Source: Clostridiales bacterium (GTDB taxonomy: Bacteria > Bacillota > Clostridia > Lachnospirales > Lachnospiraceae). From it: DNA of 64,000 nt. Below the pieces are notes generated by a model. That model saw nothing but the letters and a program-made list of their open reading frames with translations, made no database searches and was not told where the DNA came from. This document shows positions 34,518 through 41,922 of this stretch, piece by piece. How positions within the stretch are numbered: position 1 is the stretch's first letter; each line of letters opens with the position of its first letter. The stretch covers positions 1 to 64,000 of the forward strand of contig JAJQIK010000093.1 of NCBI GenBank assembly GCA_021199255.1, in the 5' to 3' direction. The translations under genes and the position numbers were made by a program.

Positions 34518-35828
34518 CTATTCTTTAAAAAGCCCGCGCAGCATATCCACTGCCTGTTCATAATCATATTTCTCTTCCACGTCCTGCATCAGGAACTCGT
34601 TCACAGCGCCTATTTTGGATATGGCGAAATCAATATTCGGATTGGTGCCCGACTTATAAGCCCCGATATTGATCAGATCCTCCGCTTCGTTATAGGTCGC
34701 CAGCACGTTTTTCAGCTTGCCCGCAAGCTGTTTGTGCTCCTTATCTACAATCTGGCTCATGCATCTGGAAATGCTCTGCAATACGTCGATGGCAGGATAA
34801 TGATTCTGATGCGCCAGCTTACGGTTCAGCATAATATGTCCGTCCAGAATACTTCTGGCCGTATCGGTAATGGGCTCGTTCATATCGTCGCCGTCCACCA
34901 GTACCGTATACAGACCGGTAATGGAGCCCACGCTTGCGCAGCCCGCCCGTTCCAGGAGCCTTGGCATCTCGGAATATACGCTGGGGGGATATCCTCTGGA
35001 CACCGGCGGTTCCCCGCTGGCAAGCCCGATCTCCCGCTGCGCCATGGAGAAACGGGTCAGGGAATCCATCATCAGCAGGACGTCTTTTCCCTGATCTCTG
35101 AAATATTCGGCGATCGCGGTAGCGGTTTTCGCCGCCTTGTTCCTCTCTAACGCCGGTTTATCGGAGGTGGCCACCACGACCACCGACCGCTTCATACCCT
35201 CTTCGCCAAGATCGCGCTCCACAAACTCGCGCACCTCCCTGCCCCGCTCGCCGATCAGGGCAATCACATTGATATCGGCCTTCGTGTTGCGGGCAAACAT
35301 TCCCATCAGCGTGGACTTACCTACGCCGGAACCGGCAAAGATGCCGATACGCTGTCCTTTTCCCACGGTCAGCAGGCCGTCGATCGCCTTGACTCCCAGA
35401 GGCAGGATATCGGCTATAATCTTGCGGCTCATGGGTTCGGGAGGCTGCGCCTCTACGGCATAGGGAATCCCCGGCAGATACGCGCCGTCGATTCTGCCCA
35501 AACCGTCCAACACCTTACCCAGAAGGGCGTCGCTTACGGGAACAGCCAGCCGCTCCCCCGTGTTCTCCACGATAGCGCCCAGGCCGATCCCGTCTGTCTT
35601 ATCGCAGGGCATCAGCAGCGTTTTGCGGTCTTTAAAGCCTACCACTTCCGCCACGATGGGGCGATAGCTTTCATCCGCCGGATAAATATTGCACAGATCG
35701 CCCAGCTTCGCCTCCGGCCCCGCCGATTCAATGGTCAGCCCGACCACGTTCTCGACCCGCCCCTTTTTCTTAAAAAAGGTTTCGTCCGCTATTTTGCTGT
35801 ATTTATGAAAATTAATCGTTACATCCAT
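34518..35828 (-). CDS. fliI: Flagellum-specific ATPase FliI
   Basis: Export ATPase of 436 aa, similar to the F1 beta subunit, that hexamerises below the export gate. Walker A GSGVGKST is at residues 166-173, Walker B is in [19 protein letters not shown], and the export loop [25 protein letters not shown] follows. The N-terminal beta-barrel begins [10 protein letters not shown]. It is placed between fliH and fliJ, with normal length. Confidence 0.97.
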   Translation of the reverse strand: MDVTINFHKYSKIADETFFKKKGRVENVVGLTIESAGPEAKLGDLCNIYPADESYRPIVAEVVGFKDRKTLLMPCDKTDGIGLGAIVENTGERLAVPVSDALLGKVLDGLGRIDGAYLPGIPYAVEAQPPEPMSRKIIADILPLGVKAIDGLLTVGKGQRIGIFAGSGVGKSTLMGMFARNTKADINVIALIGERGREVREFVERDLGEEGMKRSVVVVATSDKPALERNKAAKTATAIAEYFRDQGKDVLLMMDSLTRFSMAQREIGLASGEPPVSRGYPPSVYSEMPRLLERAGCASVGSITGLYTVLVDGDDMNEPITDTARSILDGHIMLNRKLAHQNHYPAIDVLQSISRCMSQIVDKEHKQLAGKLKNVLATYNEAEDLINIGAYKSGTNPNIDFAISKIGAVNEFLMQDVEEKYDYEQAVDMLRGLFKE

Positions 35829-35853
35829 TGGTTACGTCACTTCCGCGTACAGA

Positions 35854-36729
35854 TCAGGGTTTCCGCTCACAAGATAACATCTGTAATTTATTTGTTAATT
35901 CCTCCAACTGTGTGTCGATACCGCAGTCGAATATTCCGCCGTCCGTCTCAATCAGGCAGGCTCCCCTGGGAAGCGCAATATCCTCGATAATCTCAATCAT
36001 ACCTCTTCCCGCGACCGCCCCTTCGGTCAGAAACTGCTTCTTCATATTCACATAGGGATAATCCTCCGCAGAAACGTGTACAATAAAAGTCCTGCTGCTC
36101 TCCACCTTCCGCAAGGTAGAATCAATTAAATGCACCAGGATATCTCTATTATCTGACAGCGCTACGCCAAAGACATGGCTGTAAACAGAGGTAATCACGT
36201 CGATAAACTGAGGTTCCAGTTCTTCTATCAGCCGGTCATATTCTTCTTCCAGCCTGCGCTTTTCTTCCGCCAGAGCCTTTTTCATCTCATCCGCCTCGGA
36301 AACGCCCTTCTGATACCCCTCGTTATAGCCCTGTTTTTTCCCTTCTTCCATGGCCTTGCGGCGCTGCGCATCTATGTCGCGGCGGGCGTTTTTCTTCATT
36401 TCCTCTGCCTCGGCCTGCGCGGAATCAAGGATTTCCTGGGCCTCGGCCCGTACCTCGTCCAGATTCGGCCCCTGATCCACGGACGCGGCTTTGATCACGC
36501 CGCCCTTCTTCTCATCGCCCTCGCCGCCGGTATCCACCGCTTCGCCGCCGATACCGCCCACGAATCCGTCTTCTTCCGTCTCCTCATAACCGGCGTTCTG
36601 CGCCTGCTGTCTCAGATGCAGCGCTTCCCATTCCTCGATCCTCTGCGCCACCCGCGGGTTGCTGTCGATCACGCACTTATCATCGTCAACCACCGCCACG
36701 CAATAGGACTTATATAAATTCCTAGACAA
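35854..36729 (-). CDS. fliH: Flagellar assembly protein FliH
   Basis: Regulator of FliI, 291 aa, that ties the ATPase to the C-ring through FliN. A short N-terminal domain (SRNLYKSYCVAVVDDDKCVIDSN) precedes a long charged coiled coil (about 90-190; AEEMKKNARRDIDAQRRKAM) and the C-terminal FliH domain (about 190-290; RDILVHLIDSTLRKVE and GACLIETDGGIFDCGIDTQLEEL). I chose TTG at 36729, because GGAGGTGA stands eight bases upstream inside fliG and this start gives the family opening SRNLYK; a longer GTG/ATG opening has no binding site. It overlaps fliG by eight bases. Confidence 0.88.
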   Translation of the reverse strand: MSRNLYKSYCVAVVDDDKCVIDSNPRVAQRIEEWEALHLRQQAQNAGYEETEEDGFVGGIGGEAVDTGGEGDEKKGGVIKAASVDQGPNLDEVRAEAQEILDSAQAEAEEMKKNARRDIDAQRRKAMEEGKKQGYNEGYQKGVSEADEMKKALAEEKRRLEEEYDRLIEELEPQFIDVITSVYSHVFGVALSDNRDILVHLIDSTLRKVESSRTFIVHVSAEDYPYVNMKKQFLTEGAVAGRGMIEIIEDIALPRGACLIETDGGIFDCGIDTQLEELTNKLQMLSCERKP

Positions 36730-37741
36730 TGATCTCGTCACCTCCGCCTCTGGAAATGACAATCTCTGCGGAATCTTCCAGTTTTCTGATAATATTTACA
36801 ATCTTCTGCTGAGCCTCTTCCACGTCCTTCATACGCACAGGCCCCATAAATTCCATATCTTCCTTAATCATAACCGCCAGACGCTTGGACATATTGTTAA
36901 AGATCGCGTTCTGCACTTCCTCATTGGAACCCTTCAGCGCAATCGCCAGGTCGCCGTTATCCACATCGCGCAGTACCCGCTGGATCGCCCTGTCGTCAAG
37001 CAGCAGAATATCCTCGAATACGAACATCTTCTTCCTGATCTCGTCCGCCAGCTCCGGCTCCTCGATTTCCAGCGTTTCCATGATATGCTTCTCTGTACCC
37101 CGATCCACCGTATTCAGGATCTCCACCACGGCGTCTACGCCGCCGATAATGGTGTAATCCTGGTTGACCAGAGATGCCAGCTTGGATTCCAATACCTTCT
37201 CCACCTCTTTAATCACGTCAGGGCTCGTCCTGTCCATCACCGCGATACGCTTCGCCACGTCCGACTGTCGATCCGGCGGCAGCGCCGAAATAATCAGGGC
37301 GGACTGAGCCGCGGATAAATAAGACAAAATAAGGGCGATAGTCTGTGGATGCTCGTCCTGAATAAAATTAAGAAGCTGCGCTGCGTCCGTCTTTCTGACA
37401 AACTCGAAGGGCTTAACCTGTAAGGACGCCGTCAGCTTGCCGATTACGTCCATAGCCCGCTCTGTGCCAAAGGATTTCTCCAACAGCTCGCGCGCATAGT
37501 TGATGCCGCCCTCCGCAATATACTGCTGAGCCAGACACACCTGATAAAATTCATTGACTACTTCTTCCTTCACCTGCGGCGTAATGCTGCGGGTATTGGC
37601 GATTTCCAGCGTTAACTCCTCGACTTCCTCTTCCTTGAGATGCTTAAAGATTGCCGCGGATTTCTCCGGCCCCAAAGCGATCATTAAAACAGCCGCTTTC
37701 TGCAGTCCGTTAAGCTTTTCCTCTACTGCCCGTGCTGCCAT
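36722..37741 (-). CDS. fliG: Flagellar motor switch protein FliG
   Basis: C-ring torque protein of 339 aa. The N-terminal domain (LNGLQKAAVLMIALGPEKSAAIFKHL) binds FliF. The middle EHPQ motif (DEHPQTIALILSYL) contacts FliM, and the C-terminal domain holds the charged ridge near DDRAIQRVLRDVDNGDLAIALKG that interacts with MotA. ATG at 37741 has GGGGG eight bases upstream; an earlier in-frame start would overlap fliF more. Its end overlaps fliH. Confidence 0.96.
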   Translation of the reverse strand: MAARAVEEKLNGLQKAAVLMIALGPEKSAAIFKHLKEEEVEELTLEIANTRSITPQVKEEVVNEFYQVCLAQQYIAEGGINYARELLEKSFGTERAMDVIGKLTASLQVKPFEFVRKTDAAQLLNFIQDEHPQTIALILSYLSAAQSALIISALPPDRQSDVAKRIAVMDRTSPDVIKEVEKVLESKLASLVNQDYTIIGGVDAVVEILNTVDRGTEKHIMETLEIEEPELADEIRKKMFVFEDILLLDDRAIQRVLRDVDNGDLAIALKGSNEEVQNAIFNNMSKRLAVMIKEDMEFMGPVRMKDVEEAQQKIVNIIRKLEDSAEIVISRGGGDEIIV

Positions 37742-37746
37742 CTGCT

Positions 37747-39357
37747 CTACCCCCACTCTTCATTCAGCCAGTTGCGCAGCAGATTTGCCGCCGCTTCCGG
37801 ATTTTCTTCCACGAATTTATTCACCAGCTTACGCTCCTCGGATACGTTCTCCGTGGTGATATCCTCCAACTGTACCTCAGAGGTGGACTGTAACAAGCCC
37901 TCCACAGACAGTTCTTCCTCTTCCTCCTCGTGCTTCTCGCCGCGCATACTGCGCAGAACCACGAACGCCAGCAGCGCCAGAATCACAATAATCAGGATAA
38001 TCTGGAGAATATCGGTGGCGGTAATACTGGAGCCTTCTTTATCAAAAAACACATTTTCACTGTATGCCACCAGAGAAATATTCTCTGTGGAAATCCCTGT
38101 GGCGGTGGCCACCATAGAATAGAAATCGTCGTCCACCTCCAGCTTGGTCCTCTCCGCATTGGCAAGCTTATATTCTTCCCATGTAATGCCGTCCAGCAGC
38201 CCCTGCGTCTCCACATCTTCCTCCCTGACCACGTTGTAGCTGATCAGAGAAGCCGCCAAAGAGGACTGGTCGTAATCGATCAGCCCTGCCGGGGTACTGA
38301 TATTGGTAACCGTCTCGTTAGGCAGATAGTCGCGGGATTCCTCGCTGACCGTGGAAGAGGAGGTGCTGTCGTCCTCCAGCACATAGGTCGTATCGTCGTC
38401 ATTGGAATCCGTCCCCGGCACGCCGCCCACGCCGCTGGTGTTCTCAGAGTTATAGACGTCCTCATGGCTCAGCACGCCCTGGGTCTGCCCGTCCGCAGGC
38501 GCATATGTATGCTCTGTTCTTTCGGTGGTGGAGAAATCCAGCACCAGATTGCTCGCCACCTCTACATTGTCGAACTCGTTGGTGCCCAGGATTACCTTGC
38601 GCACTTCGCTGATTACAAGCCGCTCCGCCTCGCTCTTCACGGAAAGCTGGGCGTTGGCGGTGCCGGATACGGTATAATTGTCGTCTCCCGTAAAGAGCAT
38701 ATTGCCCGCGGTATCCATGACGACGATGTTATTGGTGGTATCATTTCCGATAGCAGTAGCCACGGCCCTTGCCAGATAAGCCGCGTTTTCCGTGGTAAAA
38801 TCATCCTTAAGTTCCAAAAGAATCCATGCATAGGACTCTTCCTCGGAAGCGATCAGCGTACCGTCGTTTTCCGGAATATTCAAGGTCACGCTGGCGCTCT
38901 TGACAGCCGTAAACTTGGAAATCACATCATTTTCCAGATACTTCTGCAAATAGACCACGTATTTTTTCTGTTTGTCGGACTCCGTCGTGGAAAAGCTGCC
39001 GTCCGTCACATTATCAATACTATAGCTTGCCGCCTGGATATTATTGGCGCCAAGCAGCAGATTCGCGTCCGACTGCTGGGACTGCAGAATCTGAATGGTA
39101 AGCCCGTCGTCTGAAATCTGGTAGCTCAGGCTCTCCCCATCCAGCAAATCTCTGACCTCCGCCGCCTCCGCGGTCGTCTCGCACTCCCGCAGCAGCACGT
39201 ATTGAGGCTGCGTCAGAAGCGTCACGACCGCCGCCAGCGCCACCACAACTACGCACAGAATCCCAACGATTAATGTTTTTTGTCTCGCGGTGAACCGATT
39301 CCACCATTCCAGCAGCCGGTTCCCCCATTCTTTTAACCTGTCTAACAATTTATCCAC
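37747..39357 (-). CDS. fliF: Flagellar MS-ring protein FliF
   Basis: MS-ring subunit of 536 aa and the first structure of the basal body. Membrane helix 1 (TLIVGILCVVVVALAAVVTLL) is near residue 30 and helix 2 (LQIILIIVILALLAFVVL) is near 450. The periplasmic ring-building modules lie between (YLENDVISKFTAVKSASVTLNIPEN; and AERLVISEVRKVILGTNEFDNVEV). The C-terminal tail EENPEAAANLLRNWLNEEW binds FliG. Start is GTG at 39357 with GGAG eleven bases upstream. Asp/Ser/Thr-rich insertion near 325-355. Confidence 0.96.
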   Translation of the reverse strand: MDKLLDRLKEWGNRLLEWWNRFTARQKTLIVGILCVVVVALAAVVTLLTQPQYVLLRECETTAEAAEVRDLLDGESLSYQISDDGLTIQILQSQQSDANLLLGANNIQAASYSIDNVTDGSFSTTESDKQKKYVVYLQKYLENDVISKFTAVKSASVTLNIPENDGTLIASEEESYAWILLELKDDFTTENAAYLARAVATAIGNDTTNNIVVMDTAGNMLFTGDDNYTVSGTANAQLSVKSEAERLVISEVRKVILGTNEFDNVEVASNLVLDFSTTERTEHTYAPADGQTQGVLSHEDVYNSENTSGVGGVPGTDSNDDDTTYVLEDDSTSSSTVSEESRDYLPNETVTNISTPAGLIDYDQSSLAASLISYNVVREEDVETQGLLDGITWEEYKLANAERTKLEVDDDFYSMVATATGISTENISLVAYSENVFFDKEGSSITATDILQIILIIVILALLAFVVLRSMRGEKHEEEEEELSVEGLLQSTSEVQLEDITTENVSEERKLVNKFVEENPEAAANLLRNWLNEEWG

Positions 39358-39404
39358 AGCAACCCGTTCTCCTTCAGTACATTCCGCGCAAACTTAAGCG
39401 AAAG

Positions 39405-39731
39405 CTAAATCTGCATCTGGATCAGCTCTTTATAAGCGTCCAGAAGCTTGTCCCTGATCGCCACCGTGTACTGCAGCGACGTAGAAGCCTTTTGCAGGGC
39501 AATGCTTAAGTCATGGGTGTTCTCGGTCTCGCCGAGAGCCCATTTAATCTCTTCGTTTTCCGCGTCCGAGAGATAACTGTTGGTGGTATTCAAATTGTCA
39601 ATCGCAGTCTGTAATAAATTGTCAAAGCCCTGATCCGTATAGGTATCGGCCTTATTCGTGGTCGCAGTCTTGGCGGCCTCCTTCACAGCGCCCGAAGTCA
39701 CATTATACAATGCGGTAATATCTAAAGCCAT
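39405..39731 (-). CDS. fliE: Flagellar hook-basal body protein FliE
   Basis: Small exported protein of 108 aa that joins the MS ring to the rod and is the first exported substrate. The C-terminal half carries the FliE pattern HDLSIALQKASTSLQYTVAIRDKLLDAYKELIQMQI. The N-terminus is Thr/Ala-rich. GGGAGGA stands before the ATG. It lies between flgC and fliF, the normal order. Confidence 0.94.
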   Translation of the reverse strand: MALDITALYNVTSGAVKEAAKTATTNKADTYTDQGFDNLLQTAIDNLNTTNSYLSDAENEEIKWALGETENTHDLSIALQKASTSLQYTVAIRDKLLDAYKELIQMQI

Positions 39732-39782
39732 TTCTTTTCCTCCCTTACTCAGTCCGTCCCCTTACTCCCTGTTCCCCTTTTA

Positions 39783-40229
39783 TCAGCCGTTTAACATGCT
39801 AAGCCCGGTGGTGGCAATATTCTTGCTGGCTTCAAAGGCGGTTGCGTTAGCCTCATAAGCGCGGCTGGCGTCGATGAGGTTCGTCATCTCCGTCACGATA
39901 TTGACATTGGGATACGTCACATAGCCGTTCTCATCAGCGTCCGGGTGAGACGGGTCATAAACCATATTGCCCTCCGTCCACTCGTCCTCGTAAACGCCCG
40001 TCACCTTGACGCCGCTGCCGGAATAACGGTCCGTCGCCTTATTCAGCACCTGATGAAAGGGCGTCTGGGAATTTTTCTCCTCAAAAACCACTACTTTCCT
40101 GCGGTAAGGCGTACCGTCCTCGGTACGGGTCGTGTTGGCGTTGGCCACATTTTCGGATATGATATCCATACGGTAACGCTCTGCTGTCATTCCCGTGGCA
40201 TTGATATCAAAAGCTGTAAACATTCCCAT
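39783..40229 (-). CDS. flgC: Proximal rod protein FlgC
   Basis: Rod subunit of 148 aa, exported by the flagellar apparatus. The N-terminal rod signature reads FTAFDINATGMTAERYRMDIISENVANANTT. It continues with VVVFEEKN, a middle insert and the C-terminal MTNLIDASRAYEANATAFEASKNIATTGLSMLN, which pairs with the N-terminal helix. AAAGGA precedes the ATG. Confidence 0.95.
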   Translation of the reverse strand: MGMFTAFDINATGMTAERYRMDIISENVANANTTRTEDGTPYRRKVVVFEEKNSQTPFHQVLNKATDRYSGSGVKVTGVYEDEWTEGNMVYDPSHPDADENGYVTYPNVNIVTEMTNLIDASRAYEANATAFEASKNIATTGLSMLNG

Positions 40230-40279
40230 AACTGCCTGTCCTTTCTGCGAAAGCGTATCTTCGCTTCCTGCTTTACCGA

Positions 40280-40678
40280 TTATTTCATCACCATCTGCAA
40301 ATTCTCAAATTCCTGGTTAATACACTGGGTCAGACCCTGATAAACCACCTGGTTCTTGGCCAGATATACGGGCTCCGTATCCGGATCCACATTATTGCCG
40401 TCCACCCGGTAGGAATATCCCGAATAATCCGTATAGGTAACCGGATTCAGGCGGGAGGTCTTCAGATTGGCGACTTTGGCGTCCATAGAGGTATATCTGG
40501 AGCTTTTCAGCGCCTTGGCAAGCTGGGACTCAAAATCCACATCCTGTCTCTTATAGCCCGGCGTATCGGCATTGGCGATATTGTTGGAAATCGCGTCGTT
40601 CCGAAGCCAGGAGGCGTCCGCCGCTTTATCCAGCACGTTAATATAATCAAATGCGTTGGTATCTGCTAAGGTACTCAT
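40280..40678 (-). CDS. flgB: Proximal rod protein FlgB
   Basis: Rod subunit of 132 aa, first gene of the fla/che cluster. The N-terminal helix leads to the rod signature ISNNIANADTPGYKRQDVDFES, and the C-terminal helix LTQCINQEFENLQMVMK closes it. ATG at 40678 has GGAG seven bases upstream; an upstream GTG would add two residues. It is transcribed from a sigma-A-type promoter overlapped by a perfect dyad and a CodY-like box. Confidence 0.94.
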   Translation of the reverse strand: MSTLADTNAFDYINVLDKAADASWLRNDAISNNIANADTPGYKRQDVDFESQLAKALKSSRYTSMDAKVANLKTSRLNPVTYTDYSGYSYRVDGNNVDPDTEPVYLAKNQVVYQGLTQCINQEFENLQMVMK

Positions 40679-40715
40679 ATTCACACTCCTTCCACATTAA
40701 TACAATCCATAATCC

Positions 40716-40743
40716 ATTATAAAGTAAATCGAAAAAAATACAA
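40716..40743 (-). promoter_or_regulatory. Main fla/che promoter upstream of flgB
   Basis: On the minus strand TTGTAT (40743-40738) and TATAAT (40721-40716) are separated by 16 bases, 38 bases before the flgB start. The -10 is consensus. This probably drives the first half of the cluster. Confidence 0.75.
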
Positions 40744-40757
40744 GGTTTTTCGATTTA
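40725..40757. promoter_or_regulatory. 12-bp dyad operator at the flgB promoter
   Basis: TAAATCGAAAAA (40725-40736) and TTTTTCGATTTA (40746-40757) are perfect inverted arms, 9 bases apart, with the -35 hexamer in the gap. The position over the promoter suggests an operator for an unidentified regulator rather than an RNA hairpin. Confidence 0.6.
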
Positions 40758-40770
40758 TTTTCACAAAAGA
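40756..40770. promoter_or_regulatory. Weak CodY-like box upstream of flgB
   Basis: TATTTTCACAAAAGA matches the CodY consensus AATTTTCWGAAAATT at 11 of 15 positions. It lies 13 bases upstream of the flgB -35. CodY represses the fla/che promoter in Bacillus subtilis, and codY is the next gene here. The match is weak. Confidence 0.35.
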
Positions 40771-40782
40771 ACCCCCTATGAC

Positions 40783-40833
40783 AAAAAAGGACTTACCTCC
40801 GCAGCCTGACGCTGCCTTCCCGTAAATCCTTTT
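40783..40833 (-). terminator. codY terminator
   Basis: On the minus strand AAAAGGATTTAC pairs with GTAAGTCCTTTT (one wobble), enclosing a second hairpin GCAGC/GCTGC, and ends in a T run. It isolates codY from the flagellar cluster. Confidence 0.85.
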
Positions 40834-40941
40834 CGCAGAAAACGAATCCTCGTTTGCCGGACACTCCTTTGTCCCTTATTCTCTTCTTTCGGCCACATGC
40901 ATCGCCGTGCCGTTCCATATATCTTCCCACAGGGATTCCCA

Positions 40942-41727
40942 TTAATATTTCCCCTGCTCCTTTAGCTTCTCCACCTCGTCAAAGACCACGTCGTTGAGCA
41001 CCTTGATATAGGTTCCCTTCATGCCGGAGGAACGGGACTCGATCACGCCTGCGCTCTCGAACTTACGCAGGGCATTGACGATGACGGAACGGGTGATTCC
41101 CACCTTATCCGCGATTTTGCTGGCTACCAGAATCCCTTCCATGCCGTTTAACTCGTCAAAAATATGGGTAATCGCTTCCATCTCCGAACAGGACAGCGTA
41201 CTGATCGCCGACTTCACCACGGCAACCTTGCGGTTCTCCTCCGCGCTCTCCTCGCTGACCGCCCGCAGCATTTCCAGCCCCACCACCGTAGCGCCGTACT
41301 CGCATAAAATAATATCGTCGATATCGTACTGCGTCTCGTGTTTATAAAGGAAAAGAGTGCCCAGCCTTTCTCCCGATATCTCGATGGGCGCAATCACCGC
41401 CTGAAACTTCCTGGTATCAATATTCTCGAAGCCCAGCGTCTCCAAATTCACATTTTCCTTGGTGGAAAGCACGCCCAACAGCCTCTCGTTGAGCATAGGG
41501 TCGATGAACCCGCCTACGTGATCCACAATCAGCTCCGTAATCGATTCCACCGAAGCGATATCGCCAATGCCCAGCACCTTGCCCTTTCTGCTGATCACCA
41601 GCACATTGGAAGATAAAATCTCCTTCAGCACATCGCAGATATCGTTAAAAACTACCTTGCCTGAATTGTTGTTGTGCAAAAGCTTGCCGATCTTCCTCGT
41701 CTTATCCAATAATTGAACGCTGCCCAT
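40942..41727 (-). CDS. codY: GTP- and branched-chain amino acid-sensing regulator CodY
   Basis: Global repressor of 261 aa that senses isoleucine/leucine/valine and GTP and controls nutrient-limitation genes. The N-terminal GAF domain (about 1-150) has the family segments MGSVQLLDKTRKIGKLL and FYLLCE-like EYGATVVGLEMLR. The C-terminal winged helix (about 180-255) has ASKIADKVGITRSVIVNALRKFESAGVIESRSSGMKGTYIKV, the DNA-recognition signature of CodY. GAGGGA precedes the ATG. It has its own promoter and a CodY box upstream, which suggests autoregulation. It sits between topA and flgB as in Bacillus subtilis. Confidence 0.96.
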   Translation of the reverse strand: MGSVQLLDKTRKIGKLLHNNNSGKVVFNDICDVLKEILSSNVLVISRKGKVLGIGDIASVESITELIVDHVGGFIDPMLNERLLGVLSTKENVNLETLGFENIDTRKFQAVIAPIEISGERLGTLFLYKHETQYDIDDIILCEYGATVVGLEMLRAVSEESAEENRKVAVVKSAISTLSCSEMEAITHIFDELNGMEGILVASKIADKVGITRSVIVNALRKFESAGVIESRSSGMKGTYIKVLNDVVFDEVEKLKEQGKY

Positions 41728-41818
41728 GTCTTTTCCCTCTTACCGTCTGTACGCCGGCCTGTAACGATTCCCCGCGGCAGGATAACCACGTTGTTTGTAT
41801 TCCGCGCCTATATCGTTA

Positions 41819-41847
41819 TTTTATCACATTACTTCAGCATTTTCAAT
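41819..41847 (-). promoter_or_regulatory. codY promoter
   Basis: On the minus strand TTGAAA (41847-41842) and TAAAAT (41824-41819) are separated by 17 bases. It lies about 92 bases before the codY start. Confidence 0.7.
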
Positions 41848-41890
41848 TTATTTTCGGTATATTTGTCTCCAATTCATGCGCATTGGGCGG

Positions 41891-41905
41891 AATTTTCTGA
41901 CATTC
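41891..41905. promoter_or_regulatory. CodY box between topA and codY
   Basis: AATTTTCTGACATTC matches the CodY consensus AATTTTCWGAAAATT at 12 of 15 positions, with the first ten bases perfect. It lies 43 bases upstream of the codY -35 and 17 bases past the topA stop. Autoregulation of codY is a reasonable reading. The same bases could form an RNA hairpin (GGAAT/ATTCC). Confidence 0.5.
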
Positions 41906-41922
41906 CGTACAAATCGCCCGAA

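Noticed and set aside
37930-39114. Plus-strand open frame of 394 codons
   Set aside because: It lies antisense to fliF, has low-complexity His/Arg/Gln composition and no ribosome binding site.
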